A stretch of 64,000 nt of DNA from an uncultured Clostridia bacterium (GCA_948443805.1 CAOJUB010000002.1:68910-132909), one strand, 5' to 3'; shown: positions 23,769 to 32,634, counted from the stretch's first letter. Notes: a model not told the origin generated them from the sequence alone. Made by a program: numbers and translations.

Positions 23769-25154
23769 CTAAAAAATTTCTTCGCCGTATTTTTTTGTGA
23801 TCAGTTCGGCGGCTTTATAAATATCGCCGCAGGAAAGCGTAATAAAAATATCGCCCGGCTGCGCCAGTTCTTTCACCCGATCGGCAATGTGCTCAAAATC
23901 GGGCATATATTCGGCGTTGGGCAGCCGATCCACCACATCCCGCGCATCAATGTGATAGGCGTCGTTCGTTTCCCGCGCCGGGCAGATCGGCGGAATCAGA
24001 ACTTTATCGACCGTAGAGAGAACCTCCACAAATTCCTCCATCAGCATTTTGGTCCGGGAAAACGTATGCGGCTGATGAATCGCAATGATCCGTTTAAAGC
24101 CTAATTCTCTCGCGGTCTGAAAAGTTACCCGGTAAGCATCCGGATGATGGGCGTAATCATCGGCGACCACCGCGCCGTTCACGGTACAGTGATATTCAAA
24201 CCGGCGGCCGACGCCTTTAAACGCTTTGAGAGCGGCGCCGATTGTTTCCATATCCACCCCCACGGTATAAGCAGCCGCAATGGCCGCAGCAGCATTCAGC
24301 ACATTATGTCGGCCGGGAATCGAAAGCGAAAAACGGCCGAGCATTTCCTCCCGCAGCCATACGTCAAACGAATAGAGTCCTTTGTCGCAGACCAGGTTGG
24401 AAACCCGGAAATCTCCGCTGTTCTCCCCGAATGTCACAATGTTTTCCCCGAACGGACGCAGGGCGATCATATCCATGGAATTTTTATCATCGCTGTTCAG
24501 AATCAGCGTACCGCCCTTTTTGGTGTTGTCGCAATAACGGCGGAAAGAATGCAGCAGATTGTCGGTTGTCTTAAAATATTCCATATGATCGTTTGATATA
24601 TTCAGAATCACCGAAATATCCGGACGGAAATAAAGATACGACTCTTTATACTCGCAGCTTTCAAAAACACAAAGTTCATTGGTTTTCCCGATTACATAAG
24701 ACTGACCGAGCTGTTTGATCTTTCCGCCGATAATCGCGGAAGTATCGAACGAGGAGGCAAGAAAAATAGCCGTCAGCATAGAAGACGTGGTGGTTTTTCC
24801 GTTGGTGCCGGCAACGCCTACCGTTTTCCGGTATCCGTCCAGAATATATCCCAGCAGTTCCGCCCGGCGGCAAACGGGAATTCCCATTTTTTCTGCTTGG
24901 CAGAGTTCCGGATTTGTCGGAGCGATCGCATCGGTTTTGACCAGAAGATCGGGTTTTTCCGAAATGATATTGGCAGGATCATGCCCGATATAACAGCGGA
25001 TTCCTTTTTTCTGAAGCGTTTCGGTATATCCACTCTGCTGCATATCCGATCCGCAGACATCCCGCCCCCGCTGCTGCATAATCTGCGCAAGGCTTGACAT
25101 GGAAGATCCACCGATCCCCATAAAATATATTTTTTTTGCCGCGTCAAAATCCAT
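23769..25154 (-). CDS. murC: UDP-N-acetylmuramate--L-alanine ligase
   Basis: 461 residues. N-terminal UDP-binding Rossmann domain (KIYFMGIGGSSMSSLAQI), central ATPase domain with the P-loop GVAGTNGKTTTSSM (more often AGTHGKTTT in MurC), ESCEYKESYL, and NISNDHMEYF. The C-terminal domain begins GRRFEYH and includes VADDYAHHPDAYRVTF. It adds L-alanine to UDP-MurNAc, the first stem-peptide step, in the cytoplasm. The ATG at 25154 is preferred; a TTG one codon upstream is also possible. It is transcribed divergently from spoVG. Confidence 0.94.
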   Translation of the reverse strand: MDFDAAKKIYFMGIGGSSMSSLAQIMQQRGRDVCGSDMQQSGYTETLQKKGIRCYIGHDPANIISEKPDLLVKTDAIAPTNPELCQAEKMGIPVCRRAELLGYILDGYRKTVGVAGTNGKTTTSSMLTAIFLASSFDTSAIIGGKIKQLGQSYVIGKTNELCVFESCEYKESYLYFRPDISVILNISNDHMEYFKTTDNLLHSFRRYCDNTKKGGTLILNSDDKNSMDMIALRPFGENIVTFGENSGDFRVSNLVCDKGLYSFDVWLREEMLGRFSLSIPGRHNVLNAAAAIAAAYTVGVDMETIGAALKAFKGVGRRFEYHCTVNGAVVADDYAHHPDAYRVTFQTARELGFKRIIAIHQPHTFSRTKMLMEEFVEVLSTVDKVLIPPICPARETNDAYHIDARDVVDRLPNAEYMPDFEHIADRVKELAQPGDIFITLSCGDIYKAAELITKKYGEEIF

Positions 25155-25263
25155 CAAACGCCATTCCTTTCTGTGAAAGCTGTTGCTGTCCGCGCCGCTC
25201 CCCGGTTTTTCAATGAAAAAACAGAAAATTGCAGACAGGGGAATAAAAAGATAAAAAAGACGG

Positions 25264-25282
25264 ATAATTCATATAGAATTAT
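25264..25282. repeat. Inverted repeat in the murC-spoVG intergenic region
   Basis: ATAATTC and GAATTAT (7+7) around a five-base ATATA centre, 21 bases before the spoVG start. The 148-base divergent region has no clear sigma-A consensus. The repeat could be an operator or an AT-rich promoter core. Confidence 0.4.
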
Positions 25283-25302
25283 TTTGAAAGGGGTTTTCCG
25301 TT

Positions 25303-25557
25303 TTGAAAATCACAAATATCACCCTGAAAAAGATCGCCGGGCAGGAACGCCTGAAAGCGATCGCCACCATAACCTTCGACGATGTTTTAGTCATCCACGA
25401 TATCAAGCTGATTCAGGGAGAGGCTAAACTGTTCGCCGCCATGCCGAGCAAAAAACTGGCCAACGGAACCTATGCAGATATCGTCCACCCGATTGACGAA
25501 AATCTCCGAAAAGAGATTGAAAACGCCATTACCGAAAAATACCAGGGAAACGGCTGA
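25303..25557 (+). CDS. spoVG: SpoVG regulatory protein
   Basis: 84 residues, full length. MKITNITLKKIAGQERLKAI, ITFDDVLVIHDIKLIQG, and FAAMPSKKLANGTYADIVHPI match SpoVG. It is a small nucleic-acid-binding protein; in other Firmicutes it affects septation, capsule and virulence gene expression and binds RNA and DNA. The start codon is TTG, with AAAGGGG nine bases upstream. It is monocistronic. Its presence fits a Firmicute but does not by itself prove sporulation. Confidence 0.95.
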   Translation: MKITNITLKKIAGQERLKAIATITFDDVLVIHDIKLIQGEAKLFAAMPSKKLANGTYADIVHPIDENLRKEIENAITEKYQGNG

Positions 25558-25646
25558 TACAAAAAATTTTCCGCTTTACCCATACGGTCTATTATATGCG
25601 GTGAAAATCCGGCTATTCTGCCAAACCGAAAATTCTGGCTATCCGC

Positions 25647-27371
25647 TCAGTTTTCGACCGCAGCCTTCCGGGACGTAATTTCCCGAATCCGCCGCATATC
25701 GAATTTACATTGCCGGTCAAAGGTATAAATGCCGTTTTTCTCCTGAAAAACGTCGGTCAGCTGCGTATAGCAGAACCCAAACATCCCCGGGTGATCAAGC
25801 AGCGCACCGACCAGCCCTTCATAACGTTTATAAAATTCCTCGGCGGAAGCCGGCGCTTTGCCGTACCCCCAGCCGTTTTCTCCTGCATCGGCATTCCACC
25901 AGGTTCCGCCGAATTCCGAAACCCAATACGGTTGCCCTCGGTACGGCGCATCGGAACCGGGGTTATTGATATAAGCTTTTCCCGGATCGGTTTTCATTTC
26001 TTCAAACAAAGCCCGGAAAGCTTCCGGTTCCTGCGTATAATCATGAACATCGTAAATATCGGTATCGTCGCCGTGCTTCCAGCCGCTGGAATCAATCACC
26101 GGACGATAGGGATCATACATCCGCGTCGCCATCAGAACCGTGTCGTAAATCCGCTGAACCGTTCCCCAGGTTTCATTGAACGGACACCAGCCAACAAGCG
26201 CCGGCGAAGAATAATCCCGGCGAACCGATTCCAGCCATTCCGAAAGCATAGAATTCAAGGCCTCCGGCCGAGAAACATCCAAGCCCCAGTTGGGATACTC
26301 GCCCCATACCAGATATCCCAGCCGATCCGCCCAGTATAAAAAGCGCGGTTCAAAAATTTTCATATGCAGCCGGGCGCCGTTAAAACCGGCGTCCATGGCA
26401 AGCAAAATATCCCGTTTGAGCGCTTCGTCGTCCGGCGCCGTATAAATTCCGTCCGGATAATATCCCTGATCCAAAACCAGCCGCTGAAAAAGCGGTTTTC
26501 CGTTCAGCTCAAAGACATTGCCGCGGAACTCGAGCTTCCGCATGCCGAAATAACTGTTTACCGTATCCTCTCCGGCAGACAGCTCCAGACCGTACAGGAA
26601 CGGACTGTCCGGAGACCATAATTGGGGAGAAGACAAAGGCAGCGTCAGCTCCAGATTTCTTCCCGTGGTAAAAGCGGTGACTTCCGAACAAAGCCAATCT
26701 CCGTCAAACGCTTTTGCCGTCACAGGGAACAACGGCTGCCCCTGCAAATTAAACTGCACCGAAAGATGCAGGCAGGCGTTATCCACATCAGGAGTAAGCT
26801 TTAATTCTTTGATATAGCATTCCGGTACATATTCTAACCAAACCGTCTGCCAGATTCCTGTGCTGCGGGTATAAAAACAGTTGTAATTATGATATTGCCC
26901 CGACTGTTTTCCGGAAGGCTGCTGCGGATCCTGCGTCTGATCCTCCGCCCATACGGCGATCGCTGTTTTTTCCGAAGCCAAATCGGTAATGTCAAACGTA
27001 AACGGCGTATAACCGCCCCGGTGACTGCCGGCAAACATTCCGTTAACCCAGACCTTGGAAAAATAATCCACCGCGCCGAAATGCAGAAGAATCCGGCCGC
27101 CCGAAAGCCACTGCTCTGGAAGGGAAACTTCACGGAGATAGCAAACCGCCGGCATAAAATCAATATTTTCAATCCCGGAAAGACGGGATTCCGGAACAAA
27201 AGGAACCAAAATCCGCTGTGCAAGCGTCTTCTGTTCATAAAACTTCCGCGCCTCTGCGGAAGAACCGGGATCGGTCTCAAAATACCATTCGCCGTTCAGG
27301 TTTATCCAGTTGTCTTTCCGTTCAAGCCGAGGCCGGGGATATTCCGGCCGGGGACAGGAATGATTCATCAT
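25647..27371 (-). CDS. Glycoside hydrolase family 2 protein
   Basis: 574 residues. N-terminal sugar-binding jelly roll (PRPRLERKDNWINLNGEWYF, VNGMFAGSHRGGYTPFTFDI), immunoglobulin-like middle domain, then a TIM barrel. The acid/base Glu lies in VGWCPFNETWGT and the nucleophile Glu in YWVSEFGGTWW. GH2 enzymes remove beta-galactose, glucuronate, mannose or similar residues; the linkage cannot be fixed from sequence. It has no signal peptide, so it acts on imported oligosaccharides in the cytoplasm. AAAGGA lies seven bases before the ATG. It overlaps nothing and starts 43 bases after the CAP-dockerin gene stop. Confidence 0.9.
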   Translation of the reverse strand: MMNHSCPRPEYPRPRLERKDNWINLNGEWYFETDPGSSAEARKFYEQKTLAQRILVPFVPESRLSGIENIDFMPAVCYLREVSLPEQWLSGGRILLHFGAVDYFSKVWVNGMFAGSHRGGYTPFTFDITDLASEKTAIAVWAEDQTQDPQQPSGKQSGQYHNYNCFYTRSTGIWQTVWLEYVPECYIKELKLTPDVDNACLHLSVQFNLQGQPLFPVTAKAFDGDWLCSEVTAFTTGRNLELTLPLSSPQLWSPDSPFLYGLELSAGEDTVNSYFGMRKLEFRGNVFELNGKPLFQRLVLDQGYYPDGIYTAPDDEALKRDILLAMDAGFNGARLHMKIFEPRFLYWADRLGYLVWGEYPNWGLDVSRPEALNSMLSEWLESVRRDYSSPALVGWCPFNETWGTVQRIYDTVLMATRMYDPYRPVIDSSGWKHGDDTDIYDVHDYTQEPEAFRALFEEMKTDPGKAYINNPGSDAPYRGQPYWVSEFGGTWWNADAGENGWGYGKAPASAEEFYKRYEGLVGALLDHPGMFGFCYTQLTDVFQEKNGIYTFDRQCKFDMRRIREITSRKAAVEN

Positions 27372-27414
27372 GGGTCTATCCTTTTCTTATTCTTTTTTCT
27401 TTATTTTGTCCGGA

Positions 27415-28308
27415 TCAGTTTACCAAATTTTTCCAGCCAGCCAGAAAACGGCTGAGAATGACGCCGTCTTTAGACGTCACCTTTCCGTCGCTGTCCACAT
27501 CGGCGTTGTTTTCAATGATCGGGCTGTTCCACCGGGCAAGATTCCGTTTCAGCAAAACCGCATCGGAAGAAGTTACCCTCAAATCGCCGTTCACATCGCC
27601 CTTGATCGCCTGACAGCTGGCATCATATACCCGCTCAAAAGCAGTAAGCGAACCGATGCGGACCGTCAGATTATAACTTCCCGTCAGGCCGGACGGTTCA
27701 ATCGACGCCATTTCCGAACAAATCGGAAGGACGCACGCGCCATGTTTCGCACAGCGGACAATCACAACGATATCGCTTTTGTCCCAATCAAAATTAGAAA
27801 GTCTTGCACCCGAAGGGAAAGAAAGAGACAGCGAAGAAGCCTTGCAGGTATCATCACCCGAGAAGGACTGCACCCAGTATTTCGCCTCGCTCGCCCCAAC
27901 GCCCAAATGACAGTAATCAGGATTCAAAATATTATCCCGGTGAAGCGGGCTTTTCATCCATGCGGCCACCACAGCATCCGCAGAGGTAAAACCGGAAGCG
28001 ATATTCTCGCCGGCATAGGTATAATCCAGCCCGGCCTCGGCAAATGCGGTTTTCCATGGACGGCCGTCGGGTCGTTTATGATTTTGGTCAAAAAGAATGC
28101 CAAGTTCGCCTTCGCGAACCGAAGCAATGCCCTGAAGGCGGTCAAACATGGAAAGCGGCGCAATGCCCCGCGCGATCCTTTCTTTGTTGGTGCAGCGAAG
28201 AACCTCCCACTCTTTCTGATTGTAGCCGGAAAACGGCTCCGCAGAAAAAGAAAGGCCAAGAAAAGAAACAATCAGAGCAAAACAAACAAGAAACGAAATT
28301 TTTTTCAT
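27415..28308 (-). CDS. Secreted CAP-domain protein with C-terminal dockerin-type repeats
   Basis: 297 residues from the ATG at 28308, six bases after GGAG. The signal peptide is KKISFLVCFALIVSFLGLSFSA. The CAP/SCP domain covers ~30-150 (LRCTNKERIARGIAPL, AGENIASGFTSADAVVAAW, SPLHRDNILNPDY). A beta-rich middle region leads to two calcium-binding dockerin repeats at the C-terminus (GDVNGDLRVTSSDAVLLKR and ADVDSDGKVTSKDGVILSR). Dockerins bind cohesins, so the protein is probably tethered to a cell-surface or cellulosome-like scaffold. CAP domains in bacteria are of poorly defined function. No cohesin is encoded in the window. Confidence 0.87.
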   Translation of the reverse strand: MKKISFLVCFALIVSFLGLSFSAEPFSGYNQKEWEVLRCTNKERIARGIAPLSMFDRLQGIASVREGELGILFDQNHKRPDGRPWKTAFAEAGLDYTYAGENIASGFTSADAVVAAWMKSPLHRDNILNPDYCHLGVGASEAKYWVQSFSGDDTCKASSLSLSFPSGARLSNFDWDKSDIVVIVRCAKHGACVLPICSEMASIEPSGLTGSYNLTVRIGSLTAFERVYDASCQAIKGDVNGDLRVTSSDAVLLKRNLARWNSPIIENNADVDSDGKVTSKDGVILSRFLAGWKNLVN

Positions 28309-28385
28309 GATAATCTCCATTCCGCCGCTGTACCAGCGGCTCTTTTTCTTATAAAATTAAATTTTTATTAAAAAACACGAAGAAT

Positions 28386-28874
28386 TCAATACCCTTCGCC
28401 TACCGTAAGCGACGGGTCGTCTTCCACCCAATCACGCACCACGTCAAAAACCCGGTATTCCGTCGGCGTATCCCGAACAACCACCTTTTCAATTCCGGCG
28501 TTGATAATTTCCCGCTTGCACATCGAACAGCTTTCCGTCCCCGGAATAATTTCTCCGCTCTGCGGATCACGGCAGGCAAGATATAAAGTGGCGCCGAGCA
28601 TTTCTTCCCGCGAAGCCGCAATAATCGCATTGGCCTCCGCATGTACCGAACGGCACAGTTCATACCGCTGGCCGTTGGGGATATTCATTTTCTGCCGGAA
28701 ACAATCGCCCAGATCGCAGCAGTTTTTTCGTCCCCGCGGCGCGCCGACGTAACCGGTGCTGACAATGGTGTCGTTCTTGACAATCACCGCGCCGAAAAGC
28801 CGCCGGAGACAAGTCCCCCGTTCGGCAACGGTAAACGCGATATCCAGATAATAATTCGCTTTGTCGATTCTCAT
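28386..28874 (-). CDS. Deoxycytidylate (dCMP) deaminase, ComEB-like
   Basis: 162 residues. The zinc/catalytic motif is RSVHAEANAI (His and catalytic Glu) with the distal Cys pair in TESCSMCKREIINAGI. VGAPRGRKNC and the early GTCLRRLFGAVIVKN fit the dCMP deaminase family. It converts dCMP to dUMP to supply thymidylate synthesis. GGAGG is five bases from the ATG. It lies between the CAP-dockerin gene and a membrane-protein gene on the same strand. Confidence 0.92.
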   Translation of the reverse strand: MRIDKANYYLDIAFTVAERGTCLRRLFGAVIVKNDTIVSTGYVGAPRGRKNCCDLGDCFRQKMNIPNGQRYELCRSVHAEANAIIAASREEMLGATLYLACRDPQSGEIIPGTESCSMCKREIINAGIEKVVVRDTPTEYRVFDVVRDWVEDDPSLTVGEGY

Positions 28875-28920
28875 AGTACCTCCATTCCGCCGCTTTTAAA
28901 CGGCATCCTCTTGCAATATA

Positions 28921-28938
28921 AAAAACCAACGGTTTTTC
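28921..28938 (-). terminator. Weak terminator after the membrane protein gene
   Basis: On the minus strand AAAAACC pairs with GGTTTTT around a three-base loop, then TATATT. It is AT-rich and therefore weak. Confidence 0.5.
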
Positions 28939-28948
28939 AAACCTTTTT

Positions 28949-29542
28949 CTACACGTCCTGCTGTTTTCCCTTTCCTCCGAACGCCGTAAGCCGGTCGCCG
29001 AAGAAAAGAACGGCAAGAGAAAACAGACCGAGAAGAGGGACAGTAACATACGATAAAGAAAACGACAGTTTGGCAAAAAAGTGCACAACGCAGAAAACAG
29101 AGCCGGCAAACAGAAGAATGGCCGACAGAAAGAAAACAACGCTTTCCAGCACTTTTCCATCGTAATCGCTTTCCTCCTTGAGAACCAGCGCAAGAAAAAC
29201 GCAGAACAGGCAGTTCGCCATGGTAAAGAATGCCGCGCCGCTGGAATACACCTTTTCAACAAACCCGAAAAACACTTTAAAAATTAAAATATCATCCAAA
29301 CTCATATTCGGCAGAAGAAAATGAATCTGCCCGATAAACAGAAGAAAATGAACGGCAAGAAGCCCGCCCGCAAGATAGGAACACAGCTTCATCCGGCCGC
29401 CGGCCGGTTTAGCTTTTTCCATGCCGAACCACAAAAGCAGATATCCCACGAAATCCGGGATAATCTCAAAAGCCTGTCCGGACTCCAGCGGCATGGAATA
29501 AGAAAATGTGAGGAATAAAAGCCCTACAAACAAAAACGGCAT
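28949..29542 (-). CDS. Integral membrane protein of unknown function
   Basis: 197 residues with about five to six membrane spans (beginning MPFLFVGLLFLTFSYSM; others include LCSYLAGGLLAVHFLLFIG, MANCLFCVFLALVL, VVFFLSAILLFAGSVFCVV, and VTVPLLGLFSLAVLFFG). FEIIPDFVGYLLLWFGMEKA in the first loop resembles a motif seen in uncharacterised clostridial membrane proteins, but I do not recognise a named family. AAAGGAA precedes the ATG at good spacing. The neighbours (dCMP deaminase, Elp3-like protein) give no functional hint. Confidence 0.7.
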   Translation of the reverse strand: MPFLFVGLLFLTFSYSMPLESGQAFEIIPDFVGYLLLWFGMEKAKPAGGRMKLCSYLAGGLLAVHFLLFIGQIHFLLPNMSLDDILIFKVFFGFVEKVYSSGAAFFTMANCLFCVFLALVLKEESDYDGKVLESVVFFLSAILLFAGSVFCVVHFFAKLSFSLSYVTVPLLGLFSLAVLFFGDRLTAFGGKGKQQDV

Positions 29543-29578
29543 AAAAACTTTCCTTTCTCCGAATAGAATACTTTTTTC

Positions 29579-30598
29579 TTATAATAAAAACGAAAGAATC
29601 ACATCACCCGGCAGAACCGATTCCGATTCCCGGACCGAAAATTCAACGCCGTAACGCTCCTGAAGCAAAATCAGGTTTTTCCGTTTCTGGCCGGTTGCCT
29701 TCGACCTTTCCCCGGGAGCAACGAGAATCTCCGCCTGTTTCCTTCCCGAAAGAAGCCTGTTTTCCAGCAGGCGGCAAATCTGCCGGAAATACAGAACCTG
29801 TTCGGTAAGTTCACCGAAAGCCGGATGAAACGGCCCGGCAAGCACGCCGTGGTTCTGAACCAGATCGGAAGAATGAAGGCCGACGCGCAGAATTTTTATA
29901 CGGTTCGCCCGAAAAAGCGTGCACAAATCTGCTGAAATTTCAACAGCTTCCTCTACCGTAAGCGGAGAAAAATCTCCCCGGAGATAAGCTTTGGCAAGCG
30001 GCGTATCGCGAAGGACCACACAGGGATAAATCCGAACGCCGTCAGGGTGCAGCAAAACCGTCTGTTCCGCCGTTTTCCGGATTGTTTCTCCGGTATCGCC
30101 CGGAAGCCCCGGCATCAGCTGCAAAATCAGTTCAAAAGGAAACGACTTCAGGCATTCGACCGCCCGGAACGTATCGGCGGCGGTATGCCCTCTTTCCGAA
30201 AGGGAGAGAACGCCGTCGTCCAGGCTCTGTACGCCCAGTTCCACTGCAGTAACGCCGTAAGACAGCAGGAGATGAAGAATTTCTTCGTTTATGTAATCCG
30301 GCCGGGTTGAAAGCCGAATCCCCGTAATCTGCGGGAATTCCTCCCTGATCCGTTTGGCCGCCGACAGGTAGTGAATCATTTCCGGTTTGGGAATCCCGGT
30401 AAAACTGCCGCCAAAAAAAGCGATATCCACCTCCGAAAACCGGGAAGAAAGGTTTTCTGCGGCAGCTTTTAAAAAACCGTACAGATCAGAAGGCGGCTGC
30501 GAGGCGCCCGAGATCCGTTTCTGATTGCAGAAAACACAATGGTTCGGGCAGGCAAAATGCGGAACAAAAATAGGAATGGAAGCGTGTTTTTGTTTCAT
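29579..30598 (-). CDS. Radical SAM protein, Elp3-like
   Basis: 339 residues. The [4Fe-4S] cluster motif is HFACPNHCVFCNQKRISG (CxxxCxxC). Further blocks are DIAFFGGSFTGIP, GIRLSTRPDYINEEIL, VTAVELGVQSLDDGVL, LILQLMPGLPGD, and DGVRIYPCVVLRDTPLA, matching the Elp3-type radical SAM family. The acetyltransferase half of true Elp3 is absent. A role in tRNA wobble-uridine modification is possible but unproven. It starts 13 bases after rnc and is the last gene of a long minus-strand run; in many Clostridia this family sits beside rnc. Confidence 0.88.
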   Translation of the reverse strand: MKQKHASIPIFVPHFACPNHCVFCNQKRISGASQPPSDLYGFLKAAAENLSSRFSEVDIAFFGGSFTGIPKPEMIHYLSAAKRIREEFPQITGIRLSTRPDYINEEILHLLLSYGVTAVELGVQSLDDGVLSLSERGHTAADTFRAVECLKSFPFELILQLMPGLPGDTGETIRKTAEQTVLLHPDGVRIYPCVVLRDTPLAKAYLRGDFSPLTVEEAVEISADLCTLFRANRIKILRVGLHSSDLVQNHGVLAGPFHPAFGELTEQVLYFRQICRLLENRLLSGRKQAEILVAPGERSKATGQKRKNLILLQERYGVEFSVRESESVLPGDVILSFLL

Positions 30599-30611
30599 AC
30601 CTTCAGTCGCG

Positions 30612-31313
30612 CTACGCGATCCCCATCAAAGAAAGCGCCTGTTTGGCCGCCATTTGCTCGGCATTTTTTTTGGAAGACCCCTCGCCTTTTCCGATACTGT
30701 TGGAATTCAGATAAACCTCGCAGGTAAAAACCCGCTCATGCGCCGGCCCCTGTTCAGAAATAATTTTATAATCCAATTTTTCCCCCCGGTTTTTCTGTAC
30801 AACTTCCTGCAACAGGGTTTTATAATCTTTCTGCGCCGAAGTATCCTCCGCTTCCGCCCTTAAATAAGGTAGCGCAAAATCCCGTGCAGCAATAAAACCG
30901 GAATCAAGGTAAATGGCGCCGAGAACCGCCTCAAAAGCATCCGCAATGGTAGACGGCCGGTGTTTTCCCTCTTCTCTGTCGCCTTTTCCGAACAGCAGAT
31001 ATTCGCCGAGAGAAAGCTCCTCCGAATATTTACATAATGCGCTCTCGCAAACAACCTTTGCCTTTGCCCGGGTCAGATACCCTTCGTCTTTATCGGTCAG
31101 GCCATACAGAAATTCGGCAGAAATCAGCGACAAAACCGAATCGCCGAGGAATTCCAGCCGTTCATTGCTCGGGAAAGCGGTATGGTGCTCGTTCGTATAC
31201 GAAGAATGGATCAAAGCATTCATCAGCAGATTTTTATTCTGAAAAGTATATTTTAATTTTTCTTCCAGCGGAGCCAATCCCCGCAGGTCTTTTTCATTTT
31301 CAAGACGGGACAC
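30612..31313 (-). CDS. rnc: Ribonuclease III
   Basis: 233 residues from a GTG at 31313, nine bases after AAAGGAGG. The open frame extends further upstream, but only by overlapping the acyl-carrier gene. The endonuclease domain carries the signature PSNERLEFLGDSVLSL with its acidic residues, and DAFEAVLGAIYLDSGF. The C-terminal double-stranded-RNA-binding domain runs DYKTLLQEVVQK through GSSKKNAEQMAAKQAL. It cleaves double-stranded RNA in rRNA processing and mRNA decay. The plsX-acpP-rnc order is conserved in Firmicutes. Confidence 0.95.
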   Translation of the reverse strand: MSRLENEKDLRGLAPLEEKLKYTFQNKNLLMNALIHSSYTNEHHTAFPSNERLEFLGDSVLSLISAEFLYGLTDKDEGYLTRAKAKVVCESALCKYSEELSLGEYLLFGKGDREEGKHRPSTIADAFEAVLGAIYLDSGFIAARDFALPYLRAEAEDTSAQKDYKTLLQEVVQKNRGEKLDYKIISEQGPAHERVFTCEVYLNSNSIGKGEGSSKKNAEQMAAKQALSLMGIA

Positions 31314-31329
31314 AGCAACCCGCCTCCTT

Positions 31330-31578
31330 TCACAAGAGATCCGGCCGGGCGTCCATTCTGGCCTCGATATAAGAAACAAGATCGCCGACTGTCTGAATCT
31401 TCGGAAAATCTTCATCGTCGATCAGCACTTCAAATTCCTCTTCCGCAATCATGGAAAGCTCCATCAGATCCATTACATCTCCGCACAGATCATCGGAAAA
31501 ACGGAGTTCCGGACGAACATTATCGGCTTCAACCTCAAAAATTTCCGCTATGACTTCGCGTAATTTCTCAAAAACCAT
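31330..31578 (-). CDS. acpP: Acyl carrier protein homologue lacking the phosphopantetheine serine
   Basis: 82 residues from the ATG at 31578; a GTG at 31587 gives three more. It has the acidic four-helix ACP pattern: VFEKLREVIAEIFEVEADNV, then FSDDLCGDVMDLMELSMIAEEEF. The canonical DSLD motif at the start of helix II reads D-V-M-D: codon 35 is GTA (31476-31474), so the serine that receives 4'-phosphopantetheine is Val. The rest of helix II (ELxMxxEEEF) is well kept, so it does not look like a decayed gene. It sits in the normal acpP place between plsX and rnc. It may have a non-carrier role, with the real ACP elsewhere. Confidence 0.83.
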   Translation of the reverse strand: MVFEKLREVIAEIFEVEADNVRPELRFSDDLCGDVMDLMELSMIAEEEFEVLIDDEDFPKIQTVGDLVSYIEARMDARPDLL

Positions 31579-31624
31579 ACTCTGCACTCTTTCTTTTTAT
31601 TTTGCCGCCGGCGCCGTCCGGGAT

Positions 31625-32614
31625 TCAGGCCTGCGCCGCCGCTTCCCGAATCTCTTCGCAGACATTGCCCTCGCAAACAAGTTTTGCCTGCCGGATAGCA
31701 TTTTTCAGGGCTTTGGCATCGGAGCTTCCGTGCGCCTTGATTACCGGTTTTGTAAGACCGAGCATCACAGCGCCGCCGGTCTCGTTATAATCCAGGCGCT
31801 TTTTCAAAGCTTTCAGTTTTCCCTTCATGGTCAGCGCGGCAAGTTTCGTCATTATACTGCCCATGAAAAGTCCTTTTATAAGACCGATCATAAAAATTCC
31901 TGCGCCTTCACAGGTTTTCAAAATAATATTCCCGGTAAATCCATCGCTGACAATCACATCGCATTCCCCAAGCATAACGCCGCGGCCTTCAACGTTTCCG
32001 ACAAAACGAATCCGTTTGTTTTCTTTCAGCAGTGCATATACCTCGCGGTAAAAAGGCGTGCCTTTGGTTTCTTCCGCGCCGATATTCGCAAGGCCGACAC
32101 GGGGATTTTCCACCTGCATAACCCGTTTCATATAGACCGAACCCATTACGGCGAACTGATCGAGGAATTCCGGCCGGCACTCCGCGTTTGCGCCGCAGTC
32201 AATAATCAAAATTTTTCCGGTCTTTGTCGGAAGCACGGGAGCCAGCGCCGGCCGTTTGATCCCGGGAAGACGTTTGACAATCATCGTTGCGCCGGCCAAC
32301 AGAGCGCCGGTATTTCCCGGCGAAACCAAAGCGTCGCCACCGCCGTCTTTCAGCAAACGCAGCGCTACCGCCATGGACGAATCTTTTTTCTCCCGCAGAA
32401 CACTTGTCGGTTCGTCGCACATTTCCATATACGCCGGCGCATGAACCACCGTAATCCGGGGAGCCTGCGCAGCGCCTTCCAGCGCGGGACTGATTTTCGC
32501 TTCATCCCCGACAACAACCAAATCAACGTCCAGTTCTTCCACTGCGGCCAAACAGCCTTTTATCAATTCTTCCGGCGGACGGTCCGCCCCCATAACGTCT
32601 ACGATGATCTTCAT
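31625..32614 (-). CDS. plsX: Phosphate acyltransferase PlsX
   Basis: 329 residues, full family length. It begins MKIIVDVMGADRPPEELIKG, with DALVSPGNTGALLAGATMIV and CDVIVSDGFTGNIILKTCEG as conserved blocks. PlsX makes acyl-phosphate from acyl-ACP and phosphate, feeding PlsY in phospholipid synthesis. It lies 47 bases before the acyl-carrier-like gene, which lacks the attachment serine and so cannot be its acyl donor in the usual way. AAAGGA lies eight bases before the ATG. Confidence 0.96.
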   Translation of the reverse strand: MKIIVDVMGADRPPEELIKGCLAAVEELDVDLVVVGDEAKISPALEGAAQAPRITVVHAPAYMEMCDEPTSVLREKKDSSMAVALRLLKDGGGDALVSPGNTGALLAGATMIVKRLPGIKRPALAPVLPTKTGKILIIDCGANAECRPEFLDQFAVMGSVYMKRVMQVENPRVGLANIGAEETKGTPFYREVYALLKENKRIRFVGNVEGRGVMLGECDVIVSDGFTGNIILKTCEGAGIFMIGLIKGLFMGSIMTKLAALTMKGKLKALKKRLDYNETGGAVMLGLTKPVIKAHGSSDAKALKNAIRQAKLVCEGNVCEEIREAAAQA

Positions 32615-32634
32615 ATGTTGTATCCTTTCTATGT

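Noticed and set aside
31314..31415. 34-codon N-terminal extension of rnc
   Set aside because: It overlaps the acyl-carrier gene; the GTG at 31313 has an excellent ribosome site and matches the family's start.
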